This document shows, piece by piece, positions 10,864 to 22,800 of a stretch of 64,000 nt of DNA (positions within the stretch are counted from its first letter, which is position 1; each line of letters begins with the position of its first letter). Source of the DNA: Myotis daubentonii (taxonomy: Eukaryota > Chordata > Mammalia > Chiroptera > Vespertilionidae); the NCBI RefSeq assembly GCF_963259705.1, contig NC_081840.1:3151562-3215561 (forward strand), written 5' to 3'. Both the position numbers and the translations under genes were made by a program. Under the pieces are notes generated by a model that saw nothing but the letters and a program-made list of their open reading frames with translations, did not search any database and was not told the origin of the DNA.

Positions 10864-13800
10864 CTGAGAGGGAAGACGGCAGAGAAGGAAGTAAATTACT
10901 AAGCCATTCTATAATACACACTTCAATACAATTATTCAACATTATGTAAGTAGACACACAAAAAAACTATGCTTTGAGGTAATCCAGGATAACACGTCCA
11001 CTGATAATGGCCCAACCCCACTGTCTGCAGGGACGGGTCTGACTGGCAATTATCTCTCTCTATTCTCCTGACCGCCTTTCTTTTTTAGGGTGATCAGTGG
11101 TGGTGCCTTGATTTACCCACTAAACATTTCTTGGGGGCCCTGCCTAGTGGTCTTCCACTGTTTGGGACCACAGAGGCTACTCCACCGCTGAGAGGCTGCC
11201 TAGGCACTTCTGGGCACCAGTACTTGGGGAATAAATATTTTTAATGAAATCCTGGTAGGAGAATCGTAAGTAAAATGACCTCAAACTTTGTGTCATATTA
11301 AAAAGAATGTCAAAAAGGATTAACACAGGGAATGGCCCTGACAGCCACAGAACCAGGGCTTACTGTGCAGTGGCAATGGTTAGCAAATGTCAAGGTTCAA
11401 ATGGTTACAAATCACCAATTCCACCTTCACAACCTGCACACGTGAACAAAGGGACTTATATGAACACTCTTAGAGCGGTGTTTTAGGGAAGAATGGAAAG
11501 TGTCTACCAATAGGAAAATAAGTAAACAGTGAAACACTATAAACAGTTCATATTACATGTACATACATCAACATGGATAGATCCTGAAAGACATGTGACA
11601 GATATACATACCATTCAGGTTAACTTTTAAAATACAAACCATAGCATGTCTTGCTTATGAGTACATATTTGTATAGCAGAACTATGAAGACATGCACAGA
11701 AAAGGCTGTACCACCTTCAGGACAGTGACAGCAGGGAAATGGGATTGGGGGAGCAAGCCATCTAAGAACTTGTATTTCTTAAACAGATCTGAGGCAAATG
11801 CAGCAAAGTATCATCATGCATTGGACCCAGCTGGTGAGTGTTTGGTGTCTGTCTAGTTCACTCGCACCTGCGGGGAAAGAGAGTCCATCTCTCCACTGGA
11901 TCACTGCTCTTCCCGGAGTCCACCAGTCCACACGCCCTGTCCTTACCCAACACACACATTTGCACCCGCTGCTGGGAGCAGCCCAGGCCCACTGCCAGGG
12001 CCTCTCTGGGATGAATGACAACCACAGAGCGCTCTGTGGTGACAGCCAGGAAGCACGGGCGTGGCGCTGCTGTCCCACCCAAGGGCCACCTACCTCCTTC
12101 ACCACACTGTAGGCCTTGGCCACACCTTCCCTCAGGTCCACGGGCTGGTGGGCTAGGCGATGGTGAGGAACCCTCCTGCTCTTCTTGGGCTCGATAGAAA
12201 GGGGGCCAGGGGACACCATGTCGTAAGCCGTCTCTGCCGCAGCCTGGCCATTTCACACAAAGTAAGAAATGAGTCAGAAAAGAGTCTGGGTTTGCCCCAA
12301 CGTACACTTCCCACAGGGACTGAGGGGGAGGAGCAGAGGGACTCGCGTGCCCGCACAGTGTGAATTCTTTACAAGAACGTGTTCCTTTTATAATAAGAAC
12401 ATTAAGGTGTACATTCAAAACTGGCACCATCTGATCGAGCTCATCTTCTCAGTTCCTCCTCTGTCCTCTGAGGACATTCTCCACGACACCAGGTTAGTTG
12501 ACAATGCACAGGGTGTGGGAGCTTAACACTTCATAGAGCAAACCTAATACAACTACTGTTTGATCTGCAATGCTTTCTTTATGTTTAGCTATGATCTTTT
12601 CATATAAATGTGGTGAAATAACCCTTGAGTAATTTAATGGTTATAATTTACCTGAAAGAGGCAAACAAATTTGACACTGGATTCCGCTGCTTTATTCTAT
12701 TAACTAGAGGCACTGGGGGGGGGGGGGGGGGGGGAGTGGGGAGGGAGGGTGTTCCTCAGCTTGGCCTGTGCCCTCTTGCAGTCTGGGAGCCCCCAGGGGA
12801 TGTCTGGCTGCCGCGGAGGTGAGAGAGGTTCCCGCCACTGCCACTGTGCTCACCAGCCGTGAGCCCGGCTTCTGGCTGAGCCATGTTCACCCTGTGGGAG
12901 TGCACTGACCACCAGGGGGCAGCTCCTGCATCGAGCGTCTACCCCCTGGTGGTCAGGGCACGTCATAGTGACCAGTCGTTCCACCATCGGTCCAAAACCA
13001 GCTCTCCGATATCCCCCGAGGGGTCCTGGATTGTGAGAGGGCACAGGCCAGGCCGAGGGACTCCACCAGTACATGATCGAGGCCGGGGAAGGACCGTGGA
13101 AGGGTTCCAGGGCGTGTCCGGCCCATCTCACTCAGTACCGATCGGCTGGACCCCAGCAGCAAGCTGACCTACTGATCGGAGCATCTGCCCCCCTGGTGGT
13201 CAGTGCACATCATAGCGACCGGTTGACAGGTTGACTGTCTGCCCCCTGGTGGTCAGTGCACATCATAACGACCGGTTGACAGGTTGACTGTCTGCCCCCT
13301 GGTGGTCAGTGCATGTTATAGCGAGCAGTTGAGTGGCCTTAGCATATCATTAGCATATTTACGCTCTGATTGGTTGAACAGCTGACCAAACGACCAGACA
13401 CTTAGCATATTAGGCTTTGATTATATAGGATTACTTGACAGTGGATAACTAATTAAAAAAGCATGATACTACAAATAAAATAGCTTTTCCCAACATTTTC
13501 ACAATATCATCATAAAACAAAATGGAGGAACGGTTCTGTAACAGCTCATCCTTCTGCATAGGTTCAGGCAGCCTATGGAAAGGTACCTGTATGGTTTGAA
13601 CCATCCTGTTGGTGAGTTCCAGGGCAGCCATGGCTGTCGAGGTGCCAAAGGAGGCAGCGCCCCTCTGAAACCCTCTGACGATGCGGCCATCCTTCCGGTA
13701 CTGCTCTATTGGCAACCAGACCAAGTCCTTCAGGCCTTGCACTAGAACAAGTCAACACGGAGAGGTCAACAGCGGTGCGGGAGCTCAGGTCTCGGCTCCA

Positions 13801-16800
13801 TTCCAACCGGGGTTTTTAACCCCTGAAATGGGAAGCACAATTTCGTGTGTATGACTGCAAATGTAAGTTTTCTAGAAAGATGGTTCTGACACAGACTCTC
13901 AAAGGCATCCATAACCCAAAAGGGGTGAAGAACCACTGATGAGGTAAGATAACTTATCTTCTGATTAAAAAAGAAAACTCACCTAATTGTACTAGTGAGT
14001 GCATAGGCCCAACACCTCCCAGGATTCCTGGTAGCTGGTTCTTCTTAATGTCAGTAAGCCATTCAGTGATTGCATAGGAGAATAATTTGTCAACACCTAG
14101 CAAACTAAGCAAATGACTGTTAGTATATAAGAAGGAGAAAGATGGATAGCTTTAGATATGTCTGGGGAATTTTTGACTTAAGATAAAAGAAAATTGACTA
14201 CAGCTTAAGGATAAAATATTATAGATGTTCAATCTGAATATATCCATACATATAAATATAAATAAATGTGTGTGTGTGTGTGTGTGTTGTGATGTTAATA
14301 ATTTCCACAAGGCTTAGGTAACGTGTGTAAGTATCTTTTAACACAGCTCTTATTTCTTGAACATCTAAAGCTCTGGCATAGGATTAACTCAATGTCTACA
14401 AACTGCCACACAGTTCTTAGCTACTTAGTGAACTTCCCGATTTCACTAAATCAGCTGATTTACAACTTTGGGAAATTATTACAAATAATCACAACGATAG
14501 CTGTTTTTGAAAAATACTACTCTGTTCCAATTATTTCTACTTTCTCTGAATAAAACCTAGCCCTGGTCAGTAAGGATCCTCTGAAACTAAGCTGTCTGCA
14601 CACAGTGCTGTCCGTGACCAAGGTGAGCATGCTGCTGAGAAGACCCCACTCATATCTGCTGTACTAACGTGGCGACCACAGCGTAAGGCCTCCCTGATGA
14701 ACGGCTCACCCGTGCCGATAGAAGAGTCTCTTCAGCTTCAGTTCAGAGCAGTTCAACTGGGCCAGACCAATCAAGATCCCAGCTAGCGTACCCTTAAAAA
14801 AAAATAAAGGCCACATTAGTCTGTAAATTGAGAGACTCGTCATTTAAAACAGTTATTGTCTGGGAACGTCAAAGCAATATTCATTAAGGAAGCTAAAACA
14901 AAATATTTACAGCAAAACAACACATATTTTATAATAGGTAGGACCCAATTTATATCAATTTTTACTCATGGGGTCTCAAGCAAATGGTATTCAATTTATT
15001 TTAAAAACAATTACACTTTAAAATCTTGCACTTTCATATATAAAACTATGACAAAAAAGTTATTTTTTTTTAATTGAGTCCATTAGAAAAACAAATGAGA
15101 TAATTTTGTGGAGAGTATATTTATACAAAATTTCCAAACCTGATCCATTGATACGTGTTTGCCATGATAATCAAGCCGAATAGGAACTTCTGATGTGAAT
15201 CTGAATTCTCTGAAGATAAAGGAAGAAAGGGATATTTATATTCAAATTACTAATAGTTGAAATTAACTATAAATTAGTTTGTTCAACTGGAGAATAAAAA
15301 CAAAATCACAAAATGAATAAAAGAGAATGACTTTTAGCATTATATTTTCTTATAACTAACCCAAATGTTAATAATCTTATAAATTTATTTTATTATATTT
15401 AAAATTTCTCACAAAAAACTTTTCCTAGTTTAATAGTGTTCATCTTAAAACAATTTATTCGGGCAGATATTTCTCAGTTATATAGGATGCAATTATGGGC
15501 AAGTCACGTTACCTAAACATTTGAGTCTAAATGTCTTTGTAAATAAATTTTCAAAATGCCGCCTACACTGGTGAATTTTAGTGAGCATTCCTGAGATTAA
15601 TGCTTGTAAGCAGGATATTGGAATGCAAATATTGGGAATTCTTTGAGGACAGAATTACACACTGATGGCACACATCAAACACAAGGAGCTTGCAAAGGCT
15701 GAACTGCAAACAGACACTGGAAACACATGTGTTCTACAGAATCAGTGTTGGTGATTACATCCTAAGCCATCCCACAGAGACACTTAACCTCAGGAAAATG
15801 AAAATGCTGTATTCACATCATCACCACAAGAAGGACATGTCCCGTCTTCGGAATACTATCTCCACTTGGTTCTCTGGGCAACAGCCCCTCAACACCTGCC
15901 ACTTCCTTACTTTTTTCTCCATGGCACAAAATAGCATCCTCTGGTTATTTTTAAGTTCATTTAAATAGGGATTTTTCTCTACTTTGTTCACTGTGCCTAG
16001 AGCCGTGGGCAAACTACGGCCCGCGGGCATTCGGCCCGTTTGAAATGAATAAAACTATTGAAAAAAAAGACCGTACCCTTTTATGTAATGATGTTTACTT
16101 TGAATTTATATTAGTTCACACAAACACTCCATCCATGCTTTTGTTCCGGCCCTCCGGTCCAGTTTAAGAACCCATTGTGGCCCTCGAGTCAAAAAGTTTG
16201 CCCACCCCTGGCCTAGAATAAAATGTAGTATATATATAGCAAATGTTCAACAAGTACTTGTTGAATAAGTAAATGTTGAATAAATGTTGGGGAGAACGTA
16301 TTAGACCAGCGGTTCTCAACCTGTGGCTCGCGACCCCTTTGGCGGTCGAACGACCCTTTCACAGGGGTCGCCTAAGACCATCCTGCCTATCAGATATTTA
16401 CATGACGATTCATAACAGGAGCAACATTACAGTTATGAAGTAGCAATGAAAATAATTTTATGGTTGGGTCACAACATGAGGAACTGTATTTAAAGGGCCA
16501 GAAGGTTAAGAACCACTGTATTAGACAATCCTTGGAAAGTGCACTGAGTTTGGGATTAAGACCCGTATTCCAGTCCTGCCTCAGCCACTAACTGTGTGGT
16601 TTGTGCAAGTCAACTCACCTCCCTGGGTATTAGCTTCCTCTTTTCCACAGTGAGTAACTGGACTCTATCACTTATTCCCATCCCAGGGCCCCGGACCCTC
16701 TAGGACAGTGGTTCTCAACCTGTGGGTTGCAGCCCCTTTCGTTGCTGCTACAGTTATGTAGCAGCAACAAAAATAATTTTATGGTTGGGTCACATGAGGA

Positions 16801-19800
16801 ACTGTATTTAAAGGGCCAGAAGGTTGAGAACCACTGCTCTAGGAGCTTTTGAGAGTAGAAATAGAAATCTATAAGCTATTTGACACAGTCTAATGGAAAA
16901 ACAAACACTTACTGGGTAAGTAAGGCTACTTACTATACTGCAGGAAGCCACTGCTTTCCAATACTATCATGAAAGTGCACCATGGAACGAGGAAGGCTGA
17001 TGGACCTTGAGCATTAGCAGGGCTGACGCTAAGCACCGATTGTTCGTGCTGAGACAGTGGTGGCTCAAAGCAATGTCCTGACCTGATAGCCTTCAAGTAA
17101 ATGTTTACTGGACCTCACTGATCTTTACTGACCTTAGAGACGGTCTGTCTGCTACCTGTTTGCCATGCTTTACTGAGGGCAAGATGTGTATCTAAAACTG
17201 AATAAAAAGCGGACAAGCCCAGGTCTCAGTGTGTCTCTTCAAGAAAGAGGCTCCACCTGGCCCCCAGTGCCTTCTAAATTCATATTTCTTGTATAGGATT
17301 TTCATTTGTGCGTCGGCCCCTTCTGAACCCCGCCACGAAGGTCGCGGCATCTGGTGCCATGAACAGGGACTGGAGGAGAAGATTCGCCTAAGCGAAAAAC
17401 GAAGTGAAAAGGAAAAGTGGAAATTCACTGGAAAGGTGGGAAGTTCACCACGCACAAAGCCCGTGCCAGCTTCGGAGTCGCGACTGTTAAGTGGATGGGG
17501 ACGTTTTTAATCAACCAGGTTATAATGGGGAAGAATTCGAGTAAAAGGCAAAAAATCATTGTAAATTGTTAGCTTGCATGCTCAAGGATAAAGGAATTAA
17601 GGTGTCAAAAGGTCCTCTCTTAAATCAGGCTCAAGGAAAACGAGTGCCCTGGTCATCTTTAACCAGGTGGGCTCTTGTTTGCCTGCATTATGCCCACTTC
17701 GTATTGGGATCAACAGTCTGTCACACCTAAGGCCCCGAACCTTCAGCCTCTGGTGGGGTTGGCTCCCCAGCTGGAGAGAATGGGCAAACAGTCCTTTCAC
17801 AAAAGGGCTCTGATGCTCTGACAATCACCACCTGACGCCTCGGGACGGACAGGTTTTAGCTGAAACAACTCTAGACGCCAGTCAGTGCTGTGGGGAGCAG
17901 GACAGGGTGAGACCTGTGAACAGGCTGAGGTCTGGGCCGCATTCTGGCTGTAAGTCCCAGGCCATGTGAAACAGCGGGAAGATCCATGGAAAGAGCTCTG
18001 GTTTATTGTCTTGTCTGTGGGTTATGCTTGTAAATATCGTACATATGAGTGTCTGTTAACTGTTGTTTTACCTGTCTTTGTTGTTTGGTTTAATTTGTTT
18101 ATTGTTAGTCTATTAAGCATGCCTTTAATTTATTTTAATAGAAAAGAAACAGTAAATGGCCAGGCCACTACTAAATTTCCCCAGAGCAAACAGGATGGGG
18201 TGGGGAGAGAGAGTACGAGCGGTACACGTGGCCGATAACACAGGTCCTAGGAAAATTCCCTAGACACAGGGAGGTAACTAAAGAAGGCCCCACCCATTAA
18301 TTACTAGGTCTCTTAGTGATCCTGTAAAATGGACGCCCGCTCTCGGGAGTGTTCTTAAAAGTCCCATTTTTGTCGTGTTTTTGTTTCCCAGTCCCTCATT
18401 TGAAATTTGAATAAATAAGCCATTCTCACAGTTTGGAGACTTCTATATCCATGAAGAGAAAAAGGCTAGCTTAAGAGAAGGCGCGCCCCGCCCGATTTTG
18501 GTAGCCTCGGCCTAAGCCCCATCTCTTCAGGGATGCTATCGAATAGGCCGCAGACTGTTTTCCTTTGGGAGATGGTGAAAATGACACAAGGAAGATATAC
18601 AGGCTGGGTTTGGGCAACAAAATCAGTGTTTCCATAATAATGGGTAGTTCTTGAATAATCATAGACCACATTCTAAGGTTGCCTCCCAGGTCCTGGGGGC
18701 ACTTCTGTTTTTATAAAGAAAAATAAAATAAAATAATACTTTAACATTAAAGCCACTGAAAGCCCGTAAGTTATCTCTGTTACAGAATTTGCCAAGGAAA
18801 ATGCTTTGGGTAATAATTGGCTTTAAAATCTCAAAGTTGTTAAGGCAAAATATATATAACTAAAATGAAGAGTATATGGTAAAAAATCTTTTTCAGTGGT
18901 AATTACATATTTGTGCATCGGCCCCTCCTTCAGATCCTGAACCCCACCGCAAAGGTCACAGCACTATACAAGCTAAAAAGTGTCAAATTTCATTGCTTTC
19001 AGTCCAGAATTTTAACAATTCAATTTCTTTTATATATCAGTTATCCAGTATTCACAAAAACAAAACTGATAGTTTACATGTGATTCATATAAAATGAGAA
19101 TTCAATTTATTACTTAGAATACACAATTTTTAGTAGAAAAGGTTTTTTAAAAGATCAGTGTGGGAAAATAACAAGTGAGGTCATTCTTTTGTGGTGGGAA
19201 GGTTTGGAATCAACAAAGATCATCTATTCCTGCATCTTCCCAATCCTCAGAACTTTGTTATCAAAATTAAACGACTTACCTAAAAAACACAGGCTGGTCA
19301 CTAAACGAGGCTTCTTCAGCCGCGAAGTCCTTCTCTTCCTCCCCGTTCGCCACTTCCGCTGAATTGGCACTGTCGTTTGGGGAAGGTGGCTTTGGCCCAG
19401 AGAAAGAAAGCACTAGACTTGGCTCCTTCGAGGTACTCAGGTGCCTTGGCACACTGCAGGTGACGTCAGCGCCGGGAGATTTCTTCACTGAAAGAGTAAC
19501 GCGCACGCCGGGAACACTGGCTATGCTTCCGCAGAGCCCCATGCATCAATCTAGCTTTAACTGGTTTTGCTACATTTCACTTAATGAACACAATTAACTG
19601 TGACAGAAAAATGACTTTCACCTTTTAAACTATTACTTTTACATAAATTACATTTACATAATTTAATAAAAAATAAACACAACTCATTTATATAAATGAA
19701 AATGAAGACTACATAAGTACATTCTCAAAAAGGCCTCATAACAGTCAATCCAAGTACTTGTTATAGATTTTTCAGCTACTTGTTTAGTACCTTCTGGATC

Positions 19801-22800
19801 TGGAGCCATTAGAAGCTCTACTTCTGTAGAAAGACTTGTGAAGAAATCCTTCAGGAAGAACAAGGCATCCTAAAATTGAGAGATGTAGTTACAATATTTG
19901 GTAGCACACAAAAAATTTGGCAATTCCAAAGACTCTGACTGACTACAGATCACACTTGTAAGAAGTATAAATAACAAGTTAGGAGGGTGTTTTTCCAGGT
20001 AACATGGCAGATGGGACTGAAGAACAAGCGGTTGGTTTGACAGCACTGGAAGTACACTCTGGTCTGCAGGAGGGCAGTGGGTTCATGCCTTGCTCATTAG
20101 ATTATGCATTACACTTACATATTTGACATATTACTTACATTACATATGTTTATTACATATTACTATATGTATGTCTCCAATCTCAAGTAGTAAACAGTTA
20201 ATAGTATATGAAATGTTATTCCTTGGCCACTAGGAGGAGATATTTTCAATGCTATGTTTTTTAAATATGACTGCCTTCAAAAAGAGAAAATTAATAAATG
20301 TGCTCTGCTCTTAAAAAAATGAAGACTAAGAGACAGTGATTTACCCATTTTTACTACAAATGCACAAAACACCAAAGGGATACTAATCAAGTCTTTTAAA
20401 ATGTCCTCAGAATTTTATTTTTTTTAGTTATTTATGCTAAACTCTCTAAAATTCCTAAGTCAAACAACCTAATTTTGAAACTAGCAACACAGGCCCAGGC
20501 CAGGTGGCTCAGTTGATTGGAGTGTTGTCCCATGCACCAAAAGGGTTGCGGGTTCAACTCCCAGTCAGGGCACATACCTAGGTTGCGGGTTTGATCTCCG
20601 GTTGGGGCATGTACAGGAGGCAACCGATTGTTGTTTCTCTCTCACATCGATATTTCTGTCTCTCTTTCTTTCTAAAGATCAATAAAGACATATCCTCGGA
20701 TGAGAATTAAAATTTTAAAAAAACTAGCAACACAGAGATTTACAGTGGTTGCACCATGTAAACCAATAGGTAAATGAGGAAACAAACTGTGGAATACCCA
20801 TACAACGAAATACTAATCAGCAATAAAAATGAACAGACTGGAATCAAGATTTAACTATAAGACTGCGAACAAAGACCACTAGGGGGTGCACCAAGGAAGC
20901 ATAACAAAATGCGGAGACAAAGAAACAGGACAAAATTGTCAATGGAAGATATAGAGTTCAGAACCACACTTTTAAGGTCTCTCAAGAACTGTTTAGAAGC
21001 TGCCGATAAACTTAATGAGATCTACATGAAAACTAATAAGACCCTCGATCTTATATTGGGGAACCAACTAGAAATTAAGCATACACGGACTGAAATAACG
21101 AATATTATACAGACGCCCGACAGCAGACCAGAGGAGCGCAAGAATCAAGTCAATGATTTGAAATGCGAGGAAGCAAAAAACATCCAACCGGAAAAGCAAA
21201 ATGAAAAAAGAATCCAAAAATGCGAGGATAGTGTAAGGAGCCTCTGGGACAGCTTCAAGCGTACTAACATCAGAATTATAGGGGTGCCAGAAGATGAGAG
21301 AGAGCAAGATATTGAAAACCTATTTGAAGAAATAATGACAGAAAACTTCCCCCACCTGGTGAAAGAAATGGACTTACAGGTCCAAGAAGCGCGGAGAACC
21401 CCAAACAAAAGGAATCCAAAGAGGACCACACCAAGACACATCATAATTAAAATGCCAAGAGCAAAAGATAAAGAAAGAATCTTAAAAACAGCAAGAGAAA
21501 GAAACTCAGTTACCTACAAGGGAGTACCCATACGACTGTCAGCTGATTTCTCAACAGAAACTTTGCAGGCCAGAAGGGAGTGGCAAGAAATATTCAAAGT
21601 GATGAATACCAAGAACCTACAACCAAGATTACTTTATCCAGCAAAGCTATCATTCAGAATTGAAGGTCAGATAAAGAGCTTCACAGATAAGGAAAAGCTA
21701 AAGGAGTTCATCACCACCAAACCAGGATTATATGAAATGCTGAAAGGTATCCTTTAAGAAGAGGAAGAGGAAGAAAAAGGTAAAGATACAAATTATGAAC
21801 AACAAATATGCATCTATCAACAAGTGAATCTAAGAATCAAGTGAATAAATAATCTGATGAACAGAATGAACTGTTGATTATAATAGAATCAGGGACATAG
21901 AAAGGGAATGGACTGACTATTCTTGGGGGGGAAAGGGGTGTGGGAGATGTGGGAAGAGACTGGACAAAAATCGTGCACCTATGGATGAGGACAGTGGGTG
22001 GGGAGTGAGGGCGGAGGGTGGGGCGGGAACTGGGAGGAGGGGAGTTATGGGGGGGAAAAAAAAGAGGAACAAATGTAATAATCTGAACAATAAAGATTTA
22101 ATTAAAAAAAAAATGAACAGACTGCTACATGGTAGCACACAGCCTACATGACTCTCACGGACACAATGTTGGAGAGGAAGCCAGATACAATTCCACTGAC
22201 ATGAAGCTGTGGAAAGGTAGCTGATCTGTGGTGGGGTAAATGAAGTCAGTGGTTGCTTTGGAGTGGCGGAGACTGACTACAAAGGGACATGAGTGGACTT
22301 TGTAGGGCACAGAAAATGTTTTATATTTTAATTAGTGTCGTAGTTACTCAACTGTATATTTGTCAAGCTCTGTGCATTTATTATATGCAAATTATACTTC
22401 AATACAATCAATTTTTTAAACTTAAAAATTTGGTTTTTTATGTATGCTACACTTGAACTACAAAATATTTATTTCTAGCATTAAGGTCGTATGATAGAAG
22501 ATATTAATAGTGCAATATGACAAAGTGTTAAAGAATTACTTTTCAGGTCGTACTCGGGCAATTAAGCAATGATGCTGAAAAACCACAAATGTGCGCGCGA
22601 ACTGGTCCTGCCACATGTCCAGCATCGCCAGCCTCAGCAGGGCATTTACTGATCCTTCCCCAATGGCCTTACCTCCTCTCAGATCCTGAACTAGGCTCTC
22701 ATGCTTTCACAAAGATCTTAATGTGGCTGACTCCATTGCATTCCTTAAGGACCACGCAAATGTCCCCTCCCCCAGACAGCTTTTCCTGATCACCTCTCAC

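Larger units (their letters stand above)
16939..18963 (+). mobile_element. Deleted class II (beta-like) endogenous retrovirus
   Basis: It starts TG and ends CA, with a perfect 6-bp duplication CTATAC at 16933-16938 and 18964-18969; 6 bp is the class II size. The 5' LTR is about 411 bp (16939-17349), and only the last ~55 bp of the 3' LTR remain (about 18909-18963), matching the end of the 5' LTR. The interior is only about 1.5 kb, with a gag-like stretch broken by stops near 17525-17730. It is a defective remnant with no usable frame, inserted in an ATG2B intron in antisense. Confidence 0.65.
20841..22110 (+). mobile_element. HAL1-like retrotransposon, copy A (5' truncated)
   Basis: It begins inside the 5' region (ATCAAGATTTAACTATAAG), carries an intact ORF1 (20909-21757), then a G-rich 3' UTR and A-tail after AATAAAGATTTAATT. 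Target duplication AAATGAACAGACTG flanks it (20827-20840 and 22111-22124). There is no trace of ORF2. It lies antisense to ATG2B and inside an old L1. Confidence 0.85.
20736..22420 (+). mobile_element. Old L1 (L1M-like) fragment interrupted by a HAL1-like element
   Basis: Segments 20736-20840 (GGAATACCCATACAACGAAATACTAATC-type text) and 22125-22420 (GTAGCACACAGCC..., TATATTTGTCAAGCTCTG, ATTATACTTCAATAC) are the two halves of one ancient L1 3' end, split by the young insertion at 20841. Confidence 0.6.

Noticed and set aside
13983..14096. Downstream acceptor for ATG2B window exon 32
   Set aside because: It gives a phase mismatch with exon 31. The AG 8 nt upstream restores GLLGVDKLF.
17229..18238. 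Open frames inside the ERV remnant
   Set aside because: Short and broken by stops. They do not extend into a complete retroviral gene.
21068..21444. Minus-strand ORFs opposite the HAL1-like ORF1 (also near 43154-43530 and 47414-48045)
   Set aside because: Shadows of ORF1. Hydrophobic antisense translations with no homology.
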